NCBI RefSeq assembly: GCF_017744555.1
Contig: NZ_JAGIBD010000017.1
Location: 1-64,000 of the forward strand
Reading direction: 5' to 3'
DNA length: 64,000 nt
DNA from: Cellulomonas sp.
GTDB lineage: Bacteria > Actinomycetota > Actinomycetes > Actinomycetales > Cellulomonadaceae
The notes under the pieces were generated by a model that did no database searches, was not told where the DNA came from, and saw nothing but the letters and a program-made list of their open reading frames with translations. The position numbers were made by a program, and so were the translations under genes. Positions 8,081-15,761 of the stretch are shown here, one piece after another (position 1 is the first letter of the stretch; each line of letters starts with the position of its first letter).

Positions 8081-8485
8081 GTGACGCACTATCGGATCAG
8101 CGAGGCCGCGGCGCTCCTGGGCGTCAGCGACGACACGCTCCGCCGGTGGGTCGACGCGGGCACGCTGGCCGCCGGCGTGGACGAGTCGGGGCGCCAGGTC
8201 GTCGACGGGGCCGACCTCGCCGCGGTCGCCGTCGAGCGCGCCCGGACCCCGGACGACACCGACGCGGGCCGCACGTCCGCGCGCAACCGGTTCACGGGGA
8301 TCGTGACCGCCCTGACGCTCGACACCGTGATGGCGCAGGTCGAGCTGCAGTGCGGGCCGTACCGGGTGGTCTCGCTCATGTCGAGCGAGGCGGTCCGCGA
8401 GCTCGGGCTCGAGGTCGGGTCCCGTGCGACGGCCGTGGTCAAGGCGACGACGGTGCTGGTCGAGACCCCGAGGGGGCACCGATGA
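8081..8485 (+). CDS. HTH-Mop molybdate-responsive protein
   Basis: 134 aa in two parts. Residues 1-50 form a MerR/excisionase-type helix-turn-helix (SEAAALLGVSDDTLRRWV), and residues about 66-130 form a single Mop/TOBE molybdate-binding domain (SARNRFTGIVTALTLDTVMA). This helix-turn-helix-plus-Mop layout is typical of actinobacterial genes placed first in modABC clusters, where the protein is thought to bind molybdate or act as a ModE substitute. It overlaps modA by four bases (ATGA), so it is in the same operon. The GTG start appears leaderless. Confidence 0.88.
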   Translation: MTHYRISEAAALLGVSDDTLRRWVDAGTLAAGVDESGRQVVDGADLAAVAVERARTPDDTDAGRTSARNRFTGIVTALTLDTVMAQVELQCGPYRVVSLMSSEAVRELGLEVGSRATAVVKATTVLVETPRGHR

Positions 8486-9318
8486 GGCGCGCCACGACCC
8501 GGCGAGCCGCGACGGTCGGGACGCTCGCGCTCGCGGCCGTCCTCGCGCTCGTGGCATGCAGCGACGGCACGGACGGGCCGGCCGACGCCTCGACGTCGAC
8601 CGGGTCTGCCGAGCCGGAGCTGACCGGTGACCTCACGGTGTTCGCCGCGGCGTCGCTGCAGGCGGCGTTCGACGAGCTCGCGACGACGTTCATGGAGCAG
8701 CACCCGAGCGTGCAGGTGGCACCCGTGACGTACGACGGCTCGTCCACGCTCGCCACGCAGCTCGTCGAGGGCGCGTCCGCGGACGTGCTGGCGACGGCCG
8801 ACGAGAAGAGCATGGCGACGGTCGTCGACGCGGGGCTAGTCGAGGGGGCGCCGACGGTGTTCACGACGAACACGCTGCAGATCGTCGTCCCCGCGAGGAA
8901 CCCTCGGCACGTGCGGTCGCTCGCGGACCTCGCGACCCTCGCGTCGTCGGGCGGGATCGTCGTGCTGTGCGCGCCCGAGGTGCCGTGCGGGTCCGCCGCC
9001 CACAAGGCCCTCGACACTGCCGGCGTGACGTTCACGCCCGGGAGCGAGGAGCAGAACGTCAAAGCCGTGCTCACGAAGGTGCAGACGGGCGACGCGGACG
9101 CGGGCATCGTCTACCGGACGGACGTGCTCGGCGCCGGCGACGCCGTCGAGGGTGTCGACTTCGCGGAGGCCGCGTCCGCCGTCAACGCGTACCCGATCGC
9201 GTTGCTCGCAGAGCCGACGCGCACGCACGGCGACGACGTCGCGCAGGCGTTCGTCGACCTCGTGCTCTCCGACGAAGGGCAGCAGGTGCTCGCCGACCAC
9301 GGGTTCGTCAGCCCGTGA
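8482..9318 (+). CDS. modA: Molybdate ABC transporter substrate-binding lipoprotein ModA
   Basis: 278 aa. A lipoprotein signal ends at Cys26 (lipobox L-V-A-C), so the mature protein is anchored outside the membrane. After a Ser/Thr-rich spacer comes the ModA fold with the motif LTVFAAASLQAAFDEL (about residues 51-66), the usual anion-binding start, and VTYDGSSTLATQL, a further oxyanion-binding loop. It delivers molybdate or tungstate to ModBC. Both junctions (with the Mop gene and modB) are four-base overlaps, marking one operon. Confidence 0.93.
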   Translation: MRRATTRRAATVGTLALAAVLALVACSDGTDGPADASTSTGSAEPELTGDLTVFAAASLQAAFDELATTFMEQHPSVQVAPVTYDGSSTLATQLVEGASADVLATADEKSMATVVDAGLVEGAPTVFTTNTLQIVVPARNPRHVRSLADLATLASSGGIVVLCAPEVPCGSAAHKALDTAGVTFTPGSEEQNVKAVLTKVQTGDADAGIVYRTDVLGAGDAVEGVDFAEAASAVNAYPIALLAEPTRTHGDDVAQAFVDLVLSDEGQQVLADHGFVSP

Positions 9319-10124
9319 GCGAGCCGCGGGACCGGCACGGCGTCCCGCGCCTGCTGTGGGCGCCGGCCGGGCTCGCGCTCGGGCTGCTCGTGCTGCCGAT
9401 CGTCGCGCTGCTCGTGCGGGCGGACTGGCGGTCGCTGCCGGCGGACGTGACGTCGGCGGCGGCCGTGTCCGCGCTGACGCTGTCGCTCGTGACGTCGACG
9501 CTCGCGACCGCCGTGTGCCTCGTGCTCGGGGTGCCGCTCGCCGTGGTGATGGCCCGGTCGCGGGGGTGGACGTCCGACGTGCTGCGCGCGCTCGTCACCC
9601 TGCCGCTCGTGCTGCCGCCCACCGTCGGCGGCATCGCGCTGCTGTTCCTGCTCGGGCGGCGCGGGCTCGTCGGGCAGACGCTCGACCTGTGGTTCGGCAT
9701 CCGCCTGCCGTTCACCACGACCGCGGTCGTCATCGCGCAGGCGTTCGTCGCGATGCCGTTCCTGGTGCTCGGCGTCGAGGGCGCCCTGCGGACCGCAGGC
9801 ACCCGGTTCGAGACGGTCGCCGCGACGCTCGGCGCCGGCCGGTGGACCGTGCTGCGGCGCATCACGCTGCCGCTCGTCCTGCCCAGCCTCGTGTCCGGGA
9901 CGGTCCTGTGCTTCGCACGGGCGCTCGGCGAGTTCGGCGCGACCGCCCTGTTCGCCGGCAACACCCCGGGCGTCACGCGGACCATGCCGCTCGCGATCTA
10001 CTCGGCGTTCAACGGCGCCGGCGTCAGCCAGGGCACCGCCGTCGCGCTGTCGCTGCTGCTCGTCGCGGCCGCCGCCGCAGTGCTCCTCGCCGCGCGGGCC
10101 TGGCGACCGGGGAACGCGACGTGA
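9315..10124 (+). CDS. modB: Molybdate ABC transporter permease ModB
   Basis: 269-aa inner-membrane permease with about six helices. The cytoplasmic coupling loop is recognisable as ETVAATLGAGRWTVLRRITL, followed by LPLVLPSLVSG. The GTG start overlaps the modA stop as GTGA. It forms the membrane channel through which molybdate passes, driven by ModC. Length and motif order are normal for ModB/CysT-type permeases. Confidence 0.93.
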   Translation: MSEPRDRHGVPRLLWAPAGLALGLLVLPIVALLVRADWRSLPADVTSAAAVSALTLSLVTSTLATAVCLVLGVPLAVVMARSRGWTSDVLRALVTLPLVLPPTVGGIALLFLLGRRGLVGQTLDLWFGIRLPFTTTAVVIAQAFVAMPFLVLGVEGALRTAGTRFETVAATLGAGRWTVLRRITLPLVLPSLVSGTVLCFARALGEFGATALFAGNTPGVTRTMPLAIYSAFNGAGVSQGTAVALSLLLVAAAAAVLLAARAWRPGNAT

Positions 10125-11176
10125 GCCTCGAGGTCGACGTGCGCGTACGCCGCGGGGTGTTCGCGCTCGACGTCGCCCTGACCGCAGGCCCGGGCAAGAT
10201 CGTCGCGGTGCTCGGGCCGAACGGTGCCGGGAAGTCGACGCTGCTCGACGTGATCGGCGGGCTGCTGCTGCCCGTCTCCGGGTCGGTGCGCGTGGGGTCT
10301 CGGGTGCTGACCACCGTCGGCGCCGAGGGCCGCGTGCACGTGCGGCCCGACCGGCGGTCCGTCGGCCTGCTCGGCCAGGACCCGCTCGTGTTCCCGCACC
10401 TGGACGCCCGGGAGAACGTCGCGTTCGGGCCGCGCGCGGCGGGGTCGGCGGCCGCCGCGGCCCGGACGTCGGCCGACGCGTGGCTCACCGCCGTCGGGCT
10501 CGACGGGCTGGGCGACCGCCGCCCCCGCGCGCTGTCCGGCGGTCAGCGGCAGCGCGTCGCCCTCGCCCGCGCGCTCGCCGCCGAGCCCGCCGCGCTGCTG
10601 CTCGACGAGCCGTTCGCGCAGCTCGACGTCCGCACCGCCGCCGAGCTCCGCGACGTCGTGCGCGACCAGGTCCGCCGCACGCAGACGCCGACCGTGCTCG
10701 TCACGCACTCCGTGCTCGACGCCCTGACGCTCGCCGACGAGGTCGTCGTGCTCGATCACGGGACCGTCGTCGAGCGTGGCCACCCGCTCGACGTCCTCAC
10801 CGACCCGGCCCACCCGTTCACCGCGGCGCTTGCCGGCGTCAACCTCGTGGTCGGCGAGATCGCCGCCGGCCCCGTGCTGGCCGGACCTGACGGGCTGCGG
10901 CTCCCGTGCCGCACCGAGCTGCCCGTGGGAACGCCCGCACAGGCGTCGTTCGCGCCGACCGCGGTGTCGGTGGCCGAGCCCGACGCCGACGACCTGGTGT
11001 GGACCTCGCACGTCGTCGACCTGGAGACGGGGACCACGGGCGTGCGCGTCCGGACCACGGGGGACGTGCTCGTCGACCTGGCTCCCACGCTGGTCGGGCG
11101 GGTCGACCTGCAGGTCGGAGCCCCTGTGCGGCTCGCGGTGCCCGCGTCGGCCGTGCGGGTGCGGCGGCGCGCGTAG
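10121..11176 (+). CDS. modC: Molybdate ABC transporter ATPase ModC
   Basis: 351-aa ABC ATPase. Walker A GPNGAGKST is at residues 32-40, the signature LSGGQRQRVALARAL near 135, and Walker B ALLLDEPFAQLD near 160 with a following H-loop VLVTHS. The C-terminal third (after about residue 255) is a TOBE-type regulatory domain, as in classical ModC, where molybdate can feed back on transport. The GTG start overlaps modB by four bases. This is the last gene of the Mop-modABC operon; the narK promoter follows within 140 bases. Confidence 0.93.
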   Translation: MSLEVDVRVRRGVFALDVALTAGPGKIVAVLGPNGAGKSTLLDVIGGLLLPVSGSVRVGSRVLTTVGAEGRVHVRPDRRSVGLLGQDPLVFPHLDARENVAFGPRAAGSAAAAARTSADAWLTAVGLDGLGDRRPRALSGGQRQRVALARALAAEPAALLLDEPFAQLDVRTAAELRDVVRDQVRRTQTPTVLVTHSVLDALTLADEVVVLDHGTVVERGHPLDVLTDPAHPFTAALAGVNLVVGEIAAGPVLAGPDGLRLPCRTELPVGTPAQASFAPTAVSVAEPDADDLVWTSHVVDLETGTTGVRVRTTGDVLVDLAPTLVGRVDLQVGAPVRLAVPASAVRVRRRA

Positions 11177-11219
11177 CCGCGTCTTCTCACAGACACCCCG
11201 GGCACTCAGTGCGCGAAAG

Positions 11220-11276
11220 GTTCCACCCGCGCAACGCCGCGGACCGGCCCGTCGAAACATCTGCTCCCTAGCGTCG
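11220..11276 (+). promoter_or_regulatory. narK upstream element shared with nirB
   Basis: GTTCC (11220-11224) is followed after exactly 29 bases by GAAACA (11254-11259), then GCT, CCTA (11267-11270) and CGTCG. The region before nirB has the same elements with the same 29-base gap. TAGCGT at 11269-11274 may serve as the -10 box. This is a candidate site for NnaR and/or GlnR. Confidence 0.55.
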
Positions 11277-11314
11277 CCGATGTCCGAGCCCCACCCGATC
11301 TGCCGGAGGTCCCC

Positions 11315-12691
11315 ATGGCGACACCGCTCGTGACCGCCGACGCCACCGCGGCGTCCCCCCTCGTCGGCGCGCCAGCGCCGGGCCAGCTCACCACCCGTCC
11401 CGGCCGCTGGATCGACGGCTGGAACCCCGAGGACGAGGGCCAGTGGTCCTCCGTCGGCAAGCCCATCGCCCGCCGCAACCTCGGGCTGTCCGTGTTCGCC
11501 GAGTTCCTGGGCTTCGGCGTCTGGGCGCTGTGGAGCATCGTCGTGCCGCAGCTCGCGTCGGCGGGCTTCGCCCTCACGGTCGACCAGTCGTTCTGGCTCA
11601 TCGCGGTGCCGATCCTCGTCGGTGCCACGCTGCGCATCCCGTACACGTTCGCCGTCCCGGTCTTCGGCGGCCGCAACTGGACGATCATCTCGGCGCTGCT
11701 GCTGCTGGTCCCGACGATCTCGCTCGCCATCGTCGTGCAGAACCCCGACACGTCGTTCGGGGTGCTGCTCGGGATCGCGGCGCTCGCAGGCCTCGGCGGC
11801 GGCAACTTCGCGTCGTCCATGGCGAACATCTCGTTCTTCTACCCGGAGAAGGAGAAGGGCCGCGCGCTCGGCTTCAACGCGGCCGGCGGCAACATCGGGA
11901 CCGCCGCCGTGCAGATCGCCGTGCCGCTCGTCATCGTCGGGGCCGCCGGCGTGCAGCTCGAACGGGCCGGGCTCATGTTCGTCCCGTTCGTCCTCATCGC
12001 CGCGCTGCTGGCCTGGCGGTTCATGGACAACCTGTCGAACGCGAAGTCCGACCCGCGCTCGTACGGTGCCGCCACCCGCGTCAAGCACACGTGGATCATC
12101 TCGTTCGTCTACATCGGCACGTTCGGCTCGTTCATCGGCTTCGCCGGGGCGTTCCCGACGCTGCTGAAGAACCAGTTCCCCGAGATCACGCTGTCCGTCG
12201 CGTTCCTCGGCGCGCTCGTCGGGTCGTTCGCCCGGCCCCTCGGTGGCGCCCTCGCCGACAAGCTCGGCGGCGCCCGCGTGACGATCGGTGCGTTCACGGT
12301 CATGGGCATCGGCACGGTCTGCGCGATCTTCGCCCTGCGCGCCCACTCGTTCGGCGGGTTCCTCGCGTCGTTCCTCGTGCTGTTCGTCGCGACCGGTGCG
12401 GGGAACGGCTCGGTGTACCGGATGATCCCCGCGGTGTTCCGGCACGGCGCGACCGACGACGAGGACAAGGCCCGGCGCGCCAAGGCTGCGGCCGGCTGCC
12501 TCGGGATCGCCGGGGCGATCGGGGCGTTCGGCGGGTTCCTCATCCCGCGCGGCTTCGCTGTCTCGACGACGGCGACGGGCAACATCCAGGCGGCGCTGTG
12601 GGTGATCGTCGGGCTCTACGTCGTGATGTCGCTGACCGTGTGGGCCGTGTACCAGCGGCGCGGCTCTGCGTTCGGGTCCACCGTCATCTGA
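11315..12691 (+). CDS. narK: NarK-type nitrate/nitrite transporter (MFS)
   Basis: 458-aa major facilitator with about twelve helices after a 45-residue hydrophilic N-terminus. NarK marks are the GGGNFASSMANISFFYPEKE signature in helix 5 (near residue 160) and the second Gly-rich repeat GAGNGSVYRMIPAVF (near 365), both part of the nitrate path. A conserved Arg in helix 2 (LRIPYTF) is present. GGAGG at 11304-11308 is a good ribosome site. It probably imports nitrate or exchanges nitrate and nitrite. The promoter motif in common with nirB links it to the assimilation genes 6 kb downstream. Confidence 0.93.
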   Translation: MATPLVTADATAASPLVGAPAPGQLTTRPGRWIDGWNPEDEGQWSSVGKPIARRNLGLSVFAEFLGFGVWALWSIVVPQLASAGFALTVDQSFWLIAVPILVGATLRIPYTFAVPVFGGRNWTIISALLLLVPTISLAIVVQNPDTSFGVLLGIAALAGLGGGNFASSMANISFFYPEKEKGRALGFNAAGGNIGTAAVQIAVPLVIVGAAGVQLERAGLMFVPFVLIAALLAWRFMDNLSNAKSDPRSYGAATRVKHTWIISFVYIGTFGSFIGFAGAFPTLLKNQFPEITLSVAFLGALVGSFARPLGGALADKLGGARVTIGAFTVMGIGTVCAIFALRAHSFGGFLASFLVLFVATGAGNGSVYRMIPAVFRHGATDDEDKARRAKAAAGCLGIAGAIGAFGGFLIPRGFAVSTTATGNIQAALWVIVGLYVVMSLTVWAVYQRRGSAFGSTVI

Positions 12692-12702
12692 CGGCTCCAG
12701 CC

Positions 12703-12748
12703 CGACGACGCGGCGGCACCCCGAGCAGGGGGTGCCGCCGCGTCGTCG
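12703..12748. terminator. Strong bidirectional terminator hairpin
   Basis: A perfect 20-bp stem (12703-12722 with 12729-12748) closes the six-base loop GAGCAG. It lies between the convergent ends of narK and the molybdopterin oxidoreductase gene, so it can serve both. There is no U-tract, as usual in this GC range. Confidence 0.85.
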
Positions 12749-12791
12749 TGCCGACGGCCCCGCCGAGCGGCGTCGACTCAGCGCCTGCGTC

Positions 12792-14336
12792 TCAGCGCAC
12801 CGTCACGCGCACGTCGTCGTACCCGGTGGCGCCGTCCGGGACCTCGCCCTGGGCGACGCCCGTCTGCGGCCCGTCCGGGTCGAACGCCCGGACGTACAGC
12901 GTGTGGTCGCCGCTCGGCGCGTCGGGCCACGTCCAGGACCACTGCCGCCACGAGTCGATGCCACCGTCGGCCGCGAGGGTCACGTCGTTCCACGCGCCGT
13001 CGTCGACCCGCACCTGCACGCGCGTGATCCCACGGTGCTGCGCCCACGACGTCCCGGCGACGACCACGTCCCCGGCGTCGACGGTCGTCCCGGTGCGGGG
13101 GACCTCGATGCGGGACTGCGTCTTGACGGGCCCTCGTTCCGACCAGCCGCGGTCGGTCCAGTAGGCCGTCGCGTCGGCGAACCGGGTGACCTCGAGGTCG
13201 ACGACCCACTTCGTCGCCGACACGTACCCGTACAGCCCCGGCACCACCATCCGCACGGGGAAGCCGTGCTCGATGGGCAGCGGCTCGCCGTCCATCCCGA
13301 CCGCGAGCAGCGCGTCGCGTCCGTCGGTCAAGGCTTCCAGGGGCGTCGACGCCGTGAACCCGTCGGCGCTCGTCGAGAGCACCATGTCCGCGTCGGCGTG
13401 CGGCTGCGCGCGGGCCATGACCTGCTGCAACGGCAGCCCGAGCCACTTCTGGTTGCCGATGAGGTCGCCGCCGACGGGGTTGGAGACGCAGCACAGCGTG
13501 ACCCACGCCTCGACGAGGTCGCTGGCGAGCAGCTCGTCCCACGTCATCGTGAAGGGGTTGTCGACCAGGCCGTGGACCGTGAGCGTCCACGTGTCCGGGT
13601 CCACCTGCGGGACGACGAGGGCGGTGTCGATCCGGTAGAACTCCGGCGGCGGCGTCTCCCACGGCTGCACGCCGTCGACGTCGACCTGCACCCCGGCGGG
13701 GACCGGCGGCGCGGACGTGGCGGCGGACGGCAGCCGGATCGCGGCCCGGGCCGTCGTCGCGCCGCGCGTCGCGGCCGTGAGCGCCCGCCCGACGAGCACC
13801 GCGACGAACCCCGCACCTGCCGCGACGGCCCCGGCCTGCAGGAACCCGCGCCGCGTGGCGCCCGTGCGGGTGGCCGCCGTGCGGGCGGCCTTCTCGTCGG
13901 GTGCAGGGATGCGGCGGACCAGCTCGCGCAGCGTCAGCAGCCCCGCGATCGTGCCGATCACGCTCGGTGCTCCCGCCAGCACGCCCGCGTCAGGTCTGCC
14001 CGTGGCGGCGAGCGCGGCGACGGCACCGAGCAGGACGACGAGCGTCGCGCCCCACGCCCACCGACGCGCCGCGAGGATGCCGGCGAGCGCGCACAGCCCC
14101 GCCACCACGAGCACCTCGCCGAGTCGCAGGACCGCCTTGTCGTTCGTGCCGAACGTCGACGTCGCGAAGTCCTTCAGCCACGCCGGCGTCGCGTCGACGA
14201 ACGCCGCCCCGACCGCGTTGAGCGGGTCCGACGACGGCCCCGTGAAGATCGCGACGAGGGACCCCACGCCCACCGTCACGAGACCCGCGGCGAGACCGGC
14301 GAGCGCAGACAGCCAGGTCCAGGTCCGCCGTGTCAT
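12792..14336 (-). CDS. Membrane-anchored molybdopterin oxidoreductase, sulfite-oxidase fold
   Basis: 514 aa. The first about 150 residues hold four hydrophobic helices; a twin-arginine-like segment TRRGFLQAGAVAAGAGF follows, then the sulfite-oxidase-type molybdenum-cofactor domain and a C-terminal dimerisation domain. Cys283 in TLCCVSN is the expected molybdenum ligand, in place of the CxGN motif of classical sulfite oxidase. The catalytic part should lie outside the membrane. Substrate unknown; proteins of this architecture are common in actinobacteria. ATG 14336 is preferred because AGGAG precedes it; an ATG at 14363 is possible. Its need for molybdenum fits the nearby mod genes. Confidence 0.87.
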   Translation of the reverse strand: MTRRTWTWLSALAGLAAGLVTVGVGSLVAIFTGPSSDPLNAVGAAFVDATPAWLKDFATSTFGTNDKAVLRLGEVLVVAGLCALAGILAARRWAWGATLVVLLGAVAALAATGRPDAGVLAGAPSVIGTIAGLLTLRELVRRIPAPDEKAARTAATRTGATRRGFLQAGAVAAGAGFVAVLVGRALTAATRGATTARAAIRLPSAATSAPPVPAGVQVDVDGVQPWETPPPEFYRIDTALVVPQVDPDTWTLTVHGLVDNPFTMTWDELLASDLVEAWVTLCCVSNPVGGDLIGNQKWLGLPLQQVMARAQPHADADMVLSTSADGFTASTPLEALTDGRDALLAVGMDGEPLPIEHGFPVRMVVPGLYGYVSATKWVVDLEVTRFADATAYWTDRGWSERGPVKTQSRIEVPRTGTTVDAGDVVVAGTSWAQHRGITRVQVRVDDGAWNDVTLAADGGIDSWRQWSWTWPDAPSGDHTLYVRAFDPDGPQTGVAQGEVPDGATGYDDVRVTVR

Positions 14337-14448
14337 GCCGCTCCGCTCCTGTGTGCTCGTCATCGGGGCCGATCCTGCACCCTCATGCTGAGGAACATCC
14401 CGTCCCGGCCGAGCGATTCCGGTGACGGCAACCTGACGGTCGAGACCG

Positions 14449-14488
14449 GTGACGGCCCACCCGGGTCGGTCGAGGGGTGGGCTGTCAC
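14449..14488 (-). terminator. Terminator of the HIT gene
   Basis: A 14-bp stem with one G-U pair (14449-14462 with 14475-14488) and a 12-base loop, located 38 bases after the stop of the minus-strand HIT gene and upstream of the oxidoreductase gene. Confidence 0.7.
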
Positions 14489-14525
14489 CGCTCACGCGGT
14501 ACTCACCCAGGTGCCGGGGCTCGGA

Positions 14526-14972
14526 TCAGAGAGCGGGCGAGCCGATCGAGGCGGGGACGTTCGCCGCGTGGCCGGCGTCCCGGAGCGCCTGCCGCACGCG
14601 CTCGGCGGCCGCGTCGAGGTCGGCGGCCGGGACGTCGGTCCGGGCGTTCCGGAACGACAGGCTCGCCTCGTCCCACGCAGGCAGCACGTGCAGGTGCAGG
14701 TGCGGCACCTCGAACCCGGCGACCAGGAGCGCCGCCCGGGGTGCGTCCCACGCGCTCTGCTGCGCCTGCCCGATGACCTTCGCGACGCGGGTCAGGTGGG
14801 CGAGCAGGTCGTCGGACGCGTCGGTGAGCTGGACGACCTCGTCGCGCGGGACGACGAGCGTGTGCCCGTCGGTGATGGGGGCGATGGTCGCGAACGCGAC
14901 CGCCACGTCGTCGGCCCAGACGAACCGGCCGGGGATCTCGCCGTCGATGATCTTGGTGAAGAGCGTGGCCAT
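14526..14972 (-). CDS. HIT-family nucleotide hydrolase/transferase
   Basis: 148-aa HIT protein. The histidine triad is HLHLHVLP near residue 90; the N-terminal TLFTKIIDGEIPGRFVW and DGHTLVVPRDEV match the HINT/HIT pattern. Members hydrolyse nucleotide phosphoramidates or dinucleoside polyphosphates. TAACCT stands six bases before the ATG (14979-14984 on the minus strand), indicating a leaderless transcript and supporting this start. Confidence 0.92.
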   Translation of the reverse strand: MATLFTKIIDGEIPGRFVWADDVAVAFATIAPITDGHTLVVPRDEVVQLTDASDDLLAHLTRVAKVIGQAQQSAWDAPRAALLVAGFEVPHLHLHVLPAWDEASLSFRNARTDVPAADLDAAAERVRQALRDAGHAANVPASIGSPAL

Positions 14973-15013
14973 GCGGCCAGGTTATCGGTGTGCCGCGACG
15001 GGTCCCGGCGGTC

Positions 15014-15427
15014 CTACGACAGCCAGGGATCGATCAGGGGGACACCCAGCAGATCGAAGTCCGCTGTGTTGCGGGTCGCGAGAGAGGCACCGCGTGCGGC
15101 ACACGTCGCGGCGATCATCCCGTCCTCGGTCGGGAGCGGCCGTCCTGCCTGGCGACGTCGCGTCTGCATGACGGAGTAGTGGCGCGCAGCCGTCTCGTCG
15201 TACGGCAGGACGCTTCCGCGGAAGTCCACGAGGGTGCGCTCGATCAGCTCGACGAGCAGGGTACGTCGGCGTCCGTCCGGCAGCGCGAGGGCACCCGTCA
15301 GCAGCTCTCCGGCGCTGACCGACGTGATCGCGGCCGGCTCGCGGAGGCCGTCGAGCCAGGCGAGGACCCGCTCGTCGGGACGTTGCTTGAGTGGTTCGGA
15401 CAGGACGTTGGTGTCGAGGACGATCAA
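15014..15427 (-). CDS. vapC: PIN-domain ribonuclease toxin VapC
   Basis: 137-aa PIN-domain protein of the FitB/VapC type. The acidic active-site residues are in MIVLDTNVLSE (Asp5), SAGELLTG (Glu near 41), TEDGMIAA (Glu/Asp near 102) and NTADFD near the C-terminus. Toxins of this class cut specific tRNAs or rRNA and are neutralised by the partner antitoxin. It overlaps the upstream vapB gene by four bases (ATGA), typical of toxin-antitoxin operons. Confidence 0.93.
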   Translation of the reverse strand: MIVLDTNVLSEPLKQRPDERVLAWLDGLREPAAITSVSAGELLTGALALPDGRRRTLLVELIERTLVDFRGSVLPYDETAARHYSVMQTRRRQAGRPLPTEDGMIAATCAARGASLATRNTADFDLLGVPLIDPWLS

Positions 15428-15651
15428 TCGAGATCGACCTCACGGGGCGCGGAGCGGGCGGGGAGCGGGATCTCGGGCCCGCGCAGCTCGGCCGCGGCCG
15501 TGAGCCACGACTCGACGAGGCTGTCGCCCGAGACTGCCGCACTCAGGATCGCCCGGGCCTCGGCCTCCATCGACCGGTTGTGGTGGGCGGCTCGCACCTT
15601 GAGCCGTCGTTGGATCTCGGGGTCCAGGTTCCTGACCGTGATCGTCGACAT
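15424..15651 (-). CDS. vapB: FitA/VapB-type ribbon-helix-helix antitoxin
   Basis: 75-aa antitoxin. The N-terminus MSTITVRNLDPEIQRRLKVR is the ribbon-helix-helix motif of FitA-like proteins, which bind operator DNA as dimers. The C-terminal 30 residues are acidic and Pro-rich and should wrap the toxin. It precedes vapC by a coupled overlap, and a palindrome 22 bases upstream of its start is the likely autoregulatory operator. Confidence 0.92.
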   Translation of the reverse strand: MSTITVRNLDPEIQRRLKVRAAHHNRSMEAEARAILSAAVSGDSLVESWLTAAAELRGPEIPLPARSAPREVDLD

Positions 15652-15672
15652 GTCAGCCCTCCCGCGTCTCGT

Positions 15673-15700
15673 CTGCCAGCGATGCTAGCGGTGCTGGCAG
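15673..15700. promoter_or_regulatory. Candidate vapBC operator palindrome
   Basis: CTGCCAGC (15673-15680) and its exact complement GCTGGCAG (15693-15700) flank a 12-base centre that itself contains GCTAGC. A minus-strand -10-like hexamer TAGCAT lies inside (15682-15687). The position just upstream of the antitoxin suits FitA/VapB autorepression. Confidence 0.65.
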
Positions 15701-15761
15701 CAGCCACGCCATGGGCCGGATCCGGAATCCATCCGAGCCTCACGGTCTCAGCGATGTCCCG

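Noticed and set aside
12792-14336. The molybdopterin enzyme as the missing nitrate reductase
   Set aside because: It has the sulfite-oxidase fold, lacks the cytochrome b5 and FAD domains of eukaryotic nitrate reductase, and is membrane-anchored with an exported catalytic part; nothing ties it to nitrate apart from position.
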